DNA from: Clostridium aciditolerans
GTDB taxonomy: Bacteria > Bacillota > Clostridia > Clostridiales > Clostridiaceae
Direction: 5' to 3'
Assembly (NCBI RefSeq): GCF_016316925.1
Contig: NZ_JAEEGB010000021.1
Coordinates: forward strand, 1-32,583
Length of the DNA stretch: 32,583 nt
Both the position numbers and the translations under genes were made by a program. Positions 1-6,806 of the stretch are shown in pieces; within the stretch, counting starts at the first letter, position 1, and each line of letters begins with the position of its first letter. The notes beneath the pieces are model-generated. The model worked only from the letters and a program-made list of their open reading frames with translations, searched no databases and was not told the DNA's origin.

Positions 1-47
1 GTGCAATTTTCAGAGAACAATAGTTTCTGAAAACAAAAAGTAACAAC
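1..47. other. Spacer from a stable-RNA operon
   Basis: This short A-rich stretch contains a hairpin: arm 7-14 (TTTTCAGA) pairs with 26-33 (TCTGAAAA) around an 11-nt loop. The opening bases GTGCAATTTTCAGAG are partly complementary to the CTTGAAAATT string that precedes 16S rRNA in clostridia, and that string also ends this window. My inference is that the window opens in the spacer of an rRNA/tRNA operon whose rRNA genes lie to the left. No gene is visible here. Confidence 0.35.
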
Positions 48-169
48 AAAAATTGATAGAAGCGAACAGGTCGAGGAAAAGCGTGAGAGAGGAGCGGAGT
101 TTACTGACTGGTAAATGAGCACCGCAAGGAACGCTTTGACGAAGAGATGTGAAGCTTATAGCAATTTTT
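48..169 (+). ncRNA. Structured element, copy 1 (upstream of tRNA-Gly/Pro)
   Basis: This is a segment of about 120 nt with a near-copy at 11155-11281. Its ends close as a stem: 48-55 (AAAAATTG) with 162-169 (CAATTTTT), then AAGC 60-63 with GCTT 154-157. Inside, GCGG 94-97 pairs with CCGC 122-125 and encloses TTTAC 100-104/GTAAA 111-115 with a 6-nt loop. AAAGCGT 78-84 can pair with ACGCTTT 131-137. The other copy keeps the layout but changes bases on both sides of some pairs (AAGC/GCTT becomes AAAC/GTTT). This is what a conserved RNA fold would show. It lies 11 nt before tRNA-Gly and is probably co-transcribed with it. Its function is unknown, and I cannot assign it to a named RNA family. Confidence 0.55.
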
Positions 170-180
170 CCTAAAAACAT

Positions 181-254
181 GCGGGTGTAACTCAATGGTA
201 GAGTGCTAGCCTTCCAAGCTAGTTACGAGGGTTCGATTCCCTTCACCCGCTCCA
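181..254 (+). tRNA. tRNA-Gly (anticodon TCC)
   Basis: A cloverleaf can be drawn: acceptor GCGGGTG/CACCCGC, anticodon arm CTAGC-CTTCCAA-GCTAG with anticodon TCC, and a T-arm with TTCGATT. An encoded CCA is at 252-254. The 74 nt are identical to the tRNA-Gly at 10688-10761. It is the first of two tRNAs ahead of a terminator. Confidence 0.97.
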
Positions 255-260
255 ATATAA

Positions 261-336
261 CGGGGTGTGGCGCAGATGGGAGCGCGCGTGGTTTGGGACC
301 ATGAGGTCGCAGGTTCAATCCCTGTCACCCCGACCA
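261..336 (+). tRNA. tRNA-Pro (anticodon TGG)
   Basis: The acceptor CGGGGTG pairs with CACCCCG. The anticodon arm CGTGG-TTTGGGA-CCATG gives anticodon TGG. The T-loop is TTCAATC and the encoded CCA ends at 336. It lies 6 nt after tRNA-Gly and immediately before an intrinsic terminator, so it is the last gene of this stable-RNA transcript. Confidence 0.97.
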
Positions 337-371
337 AAAAACACTAGATAGATGTCTAGTGTTTTTTTATT
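337..371 (+). terminator. Intrinsic terminator of the tRNA-Gly/Pro transcript
   Basis: AACACTAGA and TCTAGTGTT form a perfect 9-bp stem around a TAGATG loop, followed by a run of seven T. The same design (AACACTAAG/CTTAGTGTT) ends the 5S transcript at 11411-11439. Confidence 0.92.
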
Positions 372-403
372 TTTGGTTAAAATAATTTGCTATAAAAATT
401 CTT

Positions 404-431
404 TTGAATTTATAGTTTTTTAATATATAAT
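404..431 (+). promoter_or_regulatory. Candidate sigma-A promoter for the RocB-like gene
   Basis: TTGAAT at 404-409 and TATAAT at 426-431 are separated by 16 bp, about 30 bp ahead of the start codon of the M20 gene. The region is very A/T-rich, so chance matches are possible. Confidence 0.5.
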
Positions 432-461
432 ATACAGGGACACAAAAAAGGAGGAATGGAA

Positions 462-2093
462 ATGACTTTAAGTGATAAGGTTTACAGTACGTTAAAAGAA
501 CTAGTTGCGGAACCTGGAGTATCGGGTACAGAAAGTGAAAATCTAACATCTGAAAAGATATACAGTATAATATCGGAAATACCATATTTCCAGAACAATA
601 AAAAGAATTTTGGTATGGAATTAATAGAAGAAGATCCATATGGAAGAAGTTTTGTATGGGGTGTTGTGCATGGAAAAGAACAATCAAATAATACACTAAT
701 ATTAACAGGACATTTAGATGTAGTAGAAGTAGAAGAGTTTGGACACTTAAAACCTGTTGCTTTCAATATTGAAGAATGTACTAAGAGAATCAGTGAGTTA
801 AATTTAGATAAAGAAGCATTAAGAGATCTTGAATCTGGTGAATGGATTTTTGGAAGAGGTACTGCCGATATGAAATATGGCATAGCCTTAGATATAGAAA
901 TGCTTAGAGAACTTAGTGAAGAGAGGAATTTTAAAGGCAATTTGCTATTCTTAGCAGTGCCAGGAGAGGAAAGTAACTCAGAAGGAATGATTGCATCTGT
1001 ACCTTTTCTTTTAAAACTACAAGAGGAGAGGGGATACGACTATTGTGGAGTGATTGTTTCTGAATGTTGCATACCTGATAATGAAAATGATAAGTTAAAA
1101 AAACTCTATATGGGAACTGTGGGAAAGATAATGCCGTTATTTTTCTGTGTAGGTAAGGAAACTCATGCAGGAGAGTCTCTTAAAGGGTTAAATCCAAATG
1201 CCTTAGTTTCAGAAATAAATAGATTACTAGAGTATAATCCGGATTTTTCAGACCAGGTTAACGATACTATTACACCACCACCTACATGTCTAAAACAGTT
1301 AGATTTAAAGGAGCTATATTCTGTACAGACCCCATTGTATGCAGCAGCATATTATAATATATTGACTTTAAGTATTTCAGAAGACAAACTTATGAGAGAT
1401 TTAAAGGAGTTAAGTTTAAAAGCTTTTAACAATGTTTTAGATCTATTAAAGGAAAAGAGAGATAAATTTATAAAAAAATCTCCAGATAAAGTTCAATACA
1501 TGGAAGTAGAACCTTGTGTTATGACTTATGAAGAACTTTTAATGGAAGTTAAGGCTAAAGTAAAAGATTTTGATATATATATGAAGGGCAAGGTTGAGCT
1601 TTGGAAAAAAGAAAAAATGGACAACCAGACTATTGCAATAAATATTGTCAAAGAGACTTATGAAAAATATAATAGCAAAAAACCAATGATAATAGTTTCT
1701 TTTATTCCTCCATACTATCCACATAAATATTTACAAGGTATAGATGATAAAAGTAAAAGGTTTATAGAAGTTATAGATGAAACAATAGAACTTGCTGAAA
1801 AGAAATTTAATGAAAAACTTATAAAAGAAGACTTTTTTATGGCTATATCTGATTTAAGTTATACTGGAATAGAAGGAAGTAAAAATCTAGATCATTTATC
1901 ATCTAATATTGTTGGTTATGATATAAATTATAAATTACCATTAGACTGCTTAGATAAGCTTAATATTCCAGGTATAGTTTTTGGTGGTGAAGGAAAGGAC
2001 TTTCATAAGTATACTGAAAGGTTGAATGTCCCATACTCATTTAATGTAGTTCCTGAATTGTACAAAAATATGATTTTTTCTCTACTTAAGTAG
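462..2093 (+). CDS. M20-family metallohydrolase, RocB-like (intact copy)
   Basis: This 543-aa protein has the M20 zinc-peptidase fold, in the long subtype represented by Bacillus RocB, the arginine-utilisation protein. Likely metal-site motifs are GHLDVVE (H84, D86), GRGTADM (D136) and PGEES (E169, E170). About 380 residues follow, including the GGEGKDFHKYTERLNVP segment near the C-terminus. The start is placed at the ATG at 462 because GGAGG at 450-454 sits 7 nt before it. The in-frame ATG at 456 lies almost on top of the ribosome binding site. No signal peptide is seen, so it is probably cytoplasmic. The exact substrate of RocB is not firmly known; hydrolysis of a peptide or acyl-amino acid in arginine/ornithine use is an inference. 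A disrupted paralog, about 70% identical by eye, sits at 21629-23272 beside the ornithine genes. Confidence 0.85.
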   Translation: MTLSDKVYSTLKELVAEPGVSGTESENLTSEKIYSIISEIPYFQNNKKNFGMELIEEDPYGRSFVWGVVHGKEQSNNTLILTGHLDVVEVEEFGHLKPVAFNIEECTKRISELNLDKEALRDLESGEWIFGRGTADMKYGIALDIEMLRELSEERNFKGNLLFLAVPGEESNSEGMIASVPFLLKLQEERGYDYCGVIVSECCIPDNENDKLKKLYMGTVGKIMPLFFCVGKETHAGESLKGLNPNALVSEINRLLEYNPDFSDQVNDTITPPPTCLKQLDLKELYSVQTPLYAAAYYNILTLSISEDKLMRDLKELSLKAFNNVLDLLKEKRDKFIKKSPDKVQYMEVEPCVMTYEELLMEVKAKVKDFDIYMKGKVELWKKEKMDNQTIAINIVKETYEKYNSKKPMIIVSFIPPYYPHKYLQGIDDKSKRFIEVIDETIELAEKKFNEKLIKEDFFMAISDLSYTGIEGSKNLDHLSSNIVGYDINYKLPLDCLDKLNIPGIVFGGEGKDFHKYTERLNVPYSFNVVPELYKNMIFSLLK

Positions 2094-2106
2094 AAATCAA
2101 GAATAT

Positions 2107-2150
2107 AATTTAAGGCACAAAAAGCTAATTGGTTTTTTGTGTCTTAAATT
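2107..2150. terminator. Bidirectional terminator between convergent genes
   Basis: AATTTAAGGCACAAAAA pairs with TTTTTTGTGTCTTAAATT around a short loop. The T-rich and A-rich flanks allow termination in both directions. It lies between the converging M20 gene and the HAD gene. Confidence 0.75.
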
Positions 2151-2165
2151 ATTCGTTATCAAATT

Positions 2166-2879
2166 TTAAGCTTGAGCATGAGGTAAGGTTTTAACAAATT
2201 CATGGAAATCTTTATATTCTCCTATATAATCTGATATTATCTCATCTTTTGTTCTATGGAGTAGGTTATCAGTTATTAAATATGTCTTCATACCTAATTG
2301 TTTTGACACAAGATCTTCTTGTACATCATTTCCAACCATAAGACATTCTTCAGGATCTTTAGAAATATCATTTAATATTTCTTCGTAGTACTTTAATTGA
2401 GGTTTACAATAATGATTTTTTTCAAAGCTTGATATGTAAGAGAACTCTTCAGGGTCAAAGCCAGCCCAACGAACTCTGTGATGGATTGCCTTAATTGGAA
2501 AGAGTGGATTTGTGGCAATTACAATTTTGTATCCCTTTTCTCTTAAGATTTTAACACTTTCTCTAATAGATTCAACATCTTTAACAGCCTCTTTAACTCT
2601 AAAGAAAGTAGTATCATAAAAATCATCAAAACGCTGCTTAATTTTTAATAAGTCATAGTTTACCCTTTGGCCAAAGTCATCCATAAAAACATCTTCATTG
2701 GTTTTATGTTCTAAATTTGCCACCATAGTCTTAGTAGAACCCCATATGTTTTTGGCAAGCTCCTCTGGAGTCAGTATATCAGAAAAGGATTTTGTAAGTT
2801 CTTCAAAGTATATTTTTTCAAACAGAGCCATATCCAGTGGAAGTAATGTTCCATCTAGATCAAATAAAATAGTATTCAT
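2166..2879 (-). CDS. HAD-superfamily hydrolase (phosphatase-like)
   Basis: This 237-aa cytoplasmic protein has all four HAD motifs. Motif I is FDLDGTLLP at the N-terminus, with nucleophile D7 and general acid D9. Motif II is the Thr in VIATNPLFP. Motif III is the Lys in CKPQ. Motif IV is GNDVQEDL. A helical cap lies between motifs I and II, as in phosphoglycolate-phosphatase-like members, so it most likely dephosphorylates a small phosphometabolite. The substrate cannot be read from the sequence. AGGAGG stands 7 nt before the ATG. It is a single gene transcribed toward the M20 gene, with no partner that points to a pathway. Confidence 0.85.
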   Translation of the reverse strand: MNTILFDLDGTLLPLDMALFEKIYFEELTKSFSDILTPEELAKNIWGSTKTMVANLEHKTNEDVFMDDFGQRVNYDLLKIKQRFDDFYDTTFFRVKEAVKDVESIRESVKILREKGYKIVIATNPLFPIKAIHHRVRWAGFDPEEFSYISSFEKNHYCKPQLKYYEEILNDISKDPEECLMVGNDVQEDLVSKQLGMKTYLITDNLLHRTKDEIISDYIGEYKDFHEFVKTLPHAQA

Positions 2880-2974
2880 AGCTATCCTCCTTAATTGTTA
2901 TGTAAAATATTTTATCACAGGAAGGGGGAATTTACTATTATTGATGAAAGGTTTTTCACAACTCATGAATGATA

Positions 2975-2991
2975 TTGACACTTTGTGTGAA
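2975..2991. promoter_or_regulatory. Inverted repeat upstream of fruR (candidate operator)
   Basis: TTGACAC-TTT-GTGTGAA is a 7-3-7 inverted repeat with one mismatch. It lies about 30 bp upstream of the predicted -35 box of the fructose operon. It could be an operator for the DeoR-family repressor encoded next to it. Position is the only other support. Confidence 0.3.
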
Positions 2992-3020
2992 ATGTTTTAA
3001 ATGTTTTTGGATGAAAATGA

Positions 3021-3049
3021 TTGATTTTTGAAAATTCCTATATTATAAT
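3021..3049 (+). promoter_or_regulatory. Promoter of the fructose operon
   Basis: TTGATT at 3021-3026 and a perfect TATAAT at 3044-3049 are separated by 17 bp, about 47 bp ahead of the fruR start codon. Confidence 0.65.
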
Positions 3050-3095
3050 GTTTACATAGAGTAAAGATATTATATATCAATAAGTAGGTGATAAA

Positions 3096-3845
3096 ATGCT
3101 GACTGAAGAAAGACACAATATTATATTAGATTTATTAAGAGAAAAAGGGGTAATAAAAATAATAGATCTAATGGAAATTACTAATACATCAGAGTCCACT
3201 ATAAGAAGGGATTTAACTTATTTAGAAAGCATTAATGCTTTGAAAAGAATACATGGTGGTGCAACATTACCAAAAGGAAGATTAATTGAACCTAGTTATA
3301 GTGAAAAAGAAGTTCAAAGCGTAGATGAGAAGAAGCGTATTGCTAAATATGCCGCATCTTTAATAGAAGATGGCGATAGTATATATCTAGATGCGGGTAC
3401 ATCAACCTATGAAATGATTCAATATATAGATAAAAGCAACATTGTTGTTGTTACTAATGGTCTTAAGCATATAAATGCTCTAGTTGATAAAGGTATAAAT
3501 GCCTATATACTTGGAGGAAAAATTAAGAATACAACAAAGGCAGTTATAGGTTCAGATGCTCTAAAAAGTCTAGAGAAGTTCAGATTTGATAAATGTTTTT
3601 TGGGTATAAACGGAATACACATTGAATGTGGTTTTACTACTCCAGATTCTGAAGAAGCTATGCTCAAAGAAAACGCTATCAAGCATTCAAGACGATCCTT
3701 TGTATTGGCGGATGAAAGTAAATTTGGAGAAGTTAGCTTTGTAAAAGTAGCAGATTTGAAAGATGCTGTTATAATTACAAATTCGGAAGTTGAAAATTAC
3801 AAAGAATATAATGAAAAAACTAAAGTAAAGGTTGTGACAATTTAA
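3096..3845 (+). CDS. fruR: DeoR-family repressor of the fructose operon
   Basis: This 249-aa protein begins with a winged helix-turn-helix carrying the DeoR signature (STIRRDLTYLE, then RIHGGA, about residues 20-58). A DeoR-C sugar-phosphate sensor domain follows, with a DAGTSTYEM phosphate-binding loop and the conserved DES/KFG segment near residue 205. It is the first gene of fruR-fruK-fruA and its stop codon overlaps the fruK start (TAATG). By family and position it should repress the operon until fructose 1-phosphate builds up. The effector is inferred, not seen. The start has an AGGTG ribosome binding site 6-7 nt upstream. Confidence 0.9.
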   Translation: MLTEERHNIILDLLREKGVIKIIDLMEITNTSESTIRRDLTYLESINALKRIHGGATLPKGRLIEPSYSEKEVQSVDEKKRIAKYAASLIEDGDSIYLDAGTSTYEMIQYIDKSNIVVVTNGLKHINALVDKGINAYILGGKIKNTTKAVIGSDALKSLEKFRFDKCFLGINGIHIECGFTTPDSEEAMLKENAIKHSRRSFVLADESKFGEVSFVKVADLKDAVIITNSEVENYKEYNEKTKVKVVTI

Positions 3846-4762
3846 TGATATATACTGTAACTTTTAACCCTTCAATAGACTATGTTATTAAGGTTGAAAA
3901 CTTCACAGCAGGAACTGTTAACAGAGTAGTTAACGAAAATAAATATGCTGGTGGGAAAGGTATAAATGTATCAAGAGTTTTAAATAACTTAGGAATAAAA
4001 AGTAAGGCACTAGGTTTTATTGGGGGATTTACAGGACAGTTTATAGAGAATTTTCTTAAAAAGGAAGAAATATATACTGATTTTATCCAGGTAAATGGAG
4101 ATACGAGAATAAATGTGAAGCTTAGTTCTAATGAAGAAACAGAGATAAATGGTAGTGGCCCTAATATTGGGGAGGAAGATTTAAATAAGTTATTTGGAAA
4201 GATAGATGCTTTAAATTCAGAAGACATTCTAGTGTTGGCTGGAAATGTGCAGAAATCTCTTCCAAGAAATATATATTCGCAAATTCAAGAGAAGGTAAAA
4301 GACAAAGAAGTAAAAGTAATTGTAGATACTACTGGTGAGGCTTTGATATCTACACTAAGACACAAGCCATTTCTGATTAAGCCTAACAATCACGAATTAG
4401 GTGAAATATTTAATATTGAGATTCATAAGAAAGAGGATATAATAAAATATTCACAAAAGCTTAGAGAAATGGGAGCACAAAATGTAATTATATCTATGGC
4501 AGGTGAAGGTGCGCTATTAATAAGTAGTGAAGGAGTATACCATGCATCTGCTCCAAAAGGAATTGTAAAAAATTCAGTAGGGGCAGGAGATTCACTTATA
4601 GCAGGATTCCTTGCTAGCTATTCTAAAACTCAAGATATTAATGAAGCTTTTAGATACGGAGTAGCATCAGGAAGCGCTACAGCATTTTCTATGGACTTAT
4701 GCAAAAGAGAGGATGTAGAAAAGTTACTTGTGCAGGTTAAGATCATTAAATTATCTTCTTAA
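3845..4762 (+). CDS. fruK: 1-phosphofructokinase
   Basis: This 305-aa PfkB-family sugar kinase phosphorylates fructose 1-phosphate at C6, using ATP, to fructose 1,6-bisphosphate. The N-terminal TFNPSIDYV and AGGKGINVSRVL motifs bind the sugar phosphate. The C-terminal SVGAGDSLIAGFL motif holds the catalytic Asp and the anion hole. Length is normal for the family. The start codon overlaps the fruR stop by one base, so the two are translationally coupled. The fructose PTS gene follows after 95 nt. Tagatose-6-phosphate kinase is the main alternative, but the fruR and fruA neighbours make 1-phosphofructokinase much more likely. Confidence 0.92.
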   Translation: MIYTVTFNPSIDYVIKVENFTAGTVNRVVNENKYAGGKGINVSRVLNNLGIKSKALGFIGGFTGQFIENFLKKEEIYTDFIQVNGDTRINVKLSSNEETEINGSGPNIGEEDLNKLFGKIDALNSEDILVLAGNVQKSLPRNIYSQIQEKVKDKEVKVIVDTTGEALISTLRHKPFLIKPNNHELGEIFNIEIHKKEDIIKYSQKLREMGAQNVIISMAGEGALLISSEGVYHASAPKGIVKNSVGAGDSLIAGFLASYSKTQDINEAFRYGVASGSATAFSMDLCKREDVEKLLVQVKIIKLSS

Positions 4763-4770
4763 AAGTTACT

Positions 4771-4791
4771 TCAGAGAAATTATTTTTCTGA
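4771..4791 (+). other. Small hairpin in the fruK-fruA gap
   Basis: CAGAGAAA-TTA-TTTTTCTG-type pairing lies shortly after the fruK stop and is not followed by a real T-run. It may adjust transcript stability or partial read-through between fruK and fruA. This is weak evidence. Confidence 0.25.
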
Positions 4792-4857
4792 CGTGCAAAT
4801 TAAATAATAAAAAATTAATGCCTAGGATGAAAACCTTTTAAAAATAGGAGGAAAGTT

Positions 4858-6738
4858 ATGAAAGTTACAGAGCTTCTAATAAAAGAAACAATTATTGTAG
4901 ATTTAAAATCAACCACAAAAGCCGACGTAATAGATGAATTGACAAATAAATTAGATAGAGCAGGAAGATTAAGAGATAAAGAAGAATTTAAGAATGCCAT
5001 ATGGAAAAGAGAAAATGAATTTTCAACAGGAATTGGAGAAGGAATAGCAATTCCGCATGCAAAAACATCTGCAGTTAAAACTCCAGCCTTAGCTTTTGGT
5101 CGCTCTAAGGGTGGAATAGATTATGATTCTTTAGACGGAAACAGCTCTCATATATTTTTTATGATAGCTGCTAGTGAAGGCGCTCATAATGAGCACTTGG
5201 ATACATTATCTAGATTATCTAGTATGCTTATGAATGAAGGCTTTAGAGAAAAGCTTATGAATGCAAATTCAGAGGAAGAGATCTTGTTATTAATTGATAG
5301 AGAAGAAAAGAGTTATTTAAAGGAACAAAAACAAGATATAAATACTGAAAATAAAGAATCTAAAGGCTTAATATTGGCTGTAACTGCATGTCCAACTGGC
5401 ATAGCTCATACTTATATGGCAGCAGACGCATTAAAAAACAAAGCTAGAGATATGGGAATAGATATAAAGGTAGAAACCAACGGTTCTACAGGAGTTAAAA
5501 ATAGATTAACAGAAGAAGAAATCGAAAAGGCAACTGCTATTATAGTTGCTGCAGATAAGCAAGTTGAAATGTCTAGATTTGAGGGTAAAAAACTAATTCA
5601 AGTTCCTGTTGCCCAAGCTATTAAGAAGCCAGAAGAACTTTTAAATAAAGGGTTAAGTGGTAATGCAGCAGTATATCATCACAGCGGAAATGATAAAAAT
5701 GTATCAGCAAGTAAAAATGAAAGAACTGGATTCTATAAACATCTTATGAATGGTGTTTCCAATATGCTTCCTTTTGTTGTAGGAGGAGGTATATTAATAG
5801 CAATATGCTTTATGTTTGGTATAAAAGCTTTTGAACCAAATGACCCATCTTTTAATCCAACAGCTAAGCTTTTAATGGATATAGGTGGTGGTAATGCATT
5901 TTCACTAATGATACCAGTTTTAGCTGGATTCATAGGCAGCAGTATAGCTGACAGACCAGGTTTTGCCCCAGCTATGGTTGGAGGATTTATAGCAGCAAAT
6001 AATGGTGCTGGATTCTTAGGAGGGTTAATTGCAGGTTTCCTCGGTGGCTATGTTGTATTAGGTCTTAAAAACATATTCTCTAAATTACCACAGTCATTAG
6101 AGGGCATAAAACCAGTATTATTATATCCGCTATTTGGAATATTCATCACTGGAGCTATTATGTTCCTCGTTGTTATTAGTCCGGTTAAAGCTCTTAATGC
6201 AGGTGTTACAAGCTGGTTAAGTTCAATGGGTACTGCCAATAAGATAATCCTTGGTATAGTATTAGGTGGAATGATGGCTGTTGATATGGGTGGTCCGATA
6301 AATAAAGCTGCATTTACCTTTGGAATAGCAATGATTGGTTCAGGAAATTATTATCCTCATGCTGCAATTATGGCTGGAGGTATGGTTCCACCATTAGGTA
6401 TTGCCATTGCAACTACATTATTTAAAAATAGATTCACAAAAGAGGAAAGAGATGCAGGTAAAACTTGTTATATAATGGGTGCAAGTTTTATAACTGAAGG
6501 TGCTATACCTTTTGCAGCAGCTGACCCAGGTAGGGTTATACCTTCGATAGTTGTAGGTTCAGCAATAGCAGGAGCGCTTACTATGATGTTTAATATAGGG
6601 CTTCCAGCTCCACATGGAGGAATCTTCGTAATTCCTATAGTAAAAGGTAACTCATTATTATATTTAGCGGCTATATTAATTGGATCTTTTGTTACAGCAA
6701 TAATGTTAGGATTTCTTAAAAAACCAATAGAAGATTAA
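4858..6738 (+). CDS. fruA: Fructose-specific PTS transporter, EIIABC fusion
   Basis: This 626-aa single-chain PTS permease takes up fructose with phosphorylation to fructose 1-phosphate. Domain order is EIIA (about 1-150; phospho-His in GEGIAIPHAKT, H67), a short linker, EIIB (about 168-265; phospho-Cys in TACPTGIAHT, C178) and EIIC (about 290-620; hydrophobic, with the VVGGG, GFAPAMVGGF and GGPINKAAF segments typical of fructose EIIC). AGGAGG lies 6-7 nt upstream of the ATG. It is the last gene of the fruRKA operon and is followed by a strong terminator. FruK, encoded just upstream, would use its product. Mannitol or mannose specificity is unlikely given the FruA-like domain order and the neighbours. 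Confidence 0.93.
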   Translation: MKVTELLIKETIIVDLKSTTKADVIDELTNKLDRAGRLRDKEEFKNAIWKRENEFSTGIGEGIAIPHAKTSAVKTPALAFGRSKGGIDYDSLDGNSSHIFFMIAASEGAHNEHLDTLSRLSSMLMNEGFREKLMNANSEEEILLLIDREEKSYLKEQKQDINTENKESKGLILAVTACPTGIAHTYMAADALKNKARDMGIDIKVETNGSTGVKNRLTEEEIEKATAIIVAADKQVEMSRFEGKKLIQVPVAQAIKKPEELLNKGLSGNAAVYHHSGNDKNVSASKNERTGFYKHLMNGVSNMLPFVVGGGILIAICFMFGIKAFEPNDPSFNPTAKLLMDIGGGNAFSLMIPVLAGFIGSSIADRPGFAPAMVGGFIAANNGAGFLGGLIAGFLGGYVVLGLKNIFSKLPQSLEGIKPVLLYPLFGIFITGAIMFLVVISPVKALNAGVTSWLSSMGTANKIILGIVLGGMMAVDMGGPINKAAFTFGIAMIGSGNYYPHAAIMAGGMVPPLGIAIATTLFKNRFTKEERDAGKTCYIMGASFITEGAIPFAAADPGRVIPSIVVGSAIAGALTMMFNIGLPAPHGGIFVIPIVKGNSLLYLAAILIGSFVTAIMLGFLKKPIED

Positions 6739-6740
6739 TA

Positions 6741-6798
6741 AAAAAAGTCTTGTTAAAATAAGTTTATAAACTTTAATTTTAACAAGACTTTTTTTAAT
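6741..6798. terminator. Bidirectional terminator after fruA
   Basis: AAAAAAAGTCTTGTTAAAAT pairs with ATTTTAACAAGACTTTTTTT around a loop of about 17 nt. It separates fruA from the converging YhgE-type gene and has T-runs on both strands. Confidence 0.88.
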
Positions 6799-6806
6799 TT
6801 TATATA

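Noticed and set aside
2698-3000. Plus-strand open frame of 100 codons
   Set aside because: It is antisense to the HAD gene and runs into its promoter region; no ribosome binding site or protein-like features.
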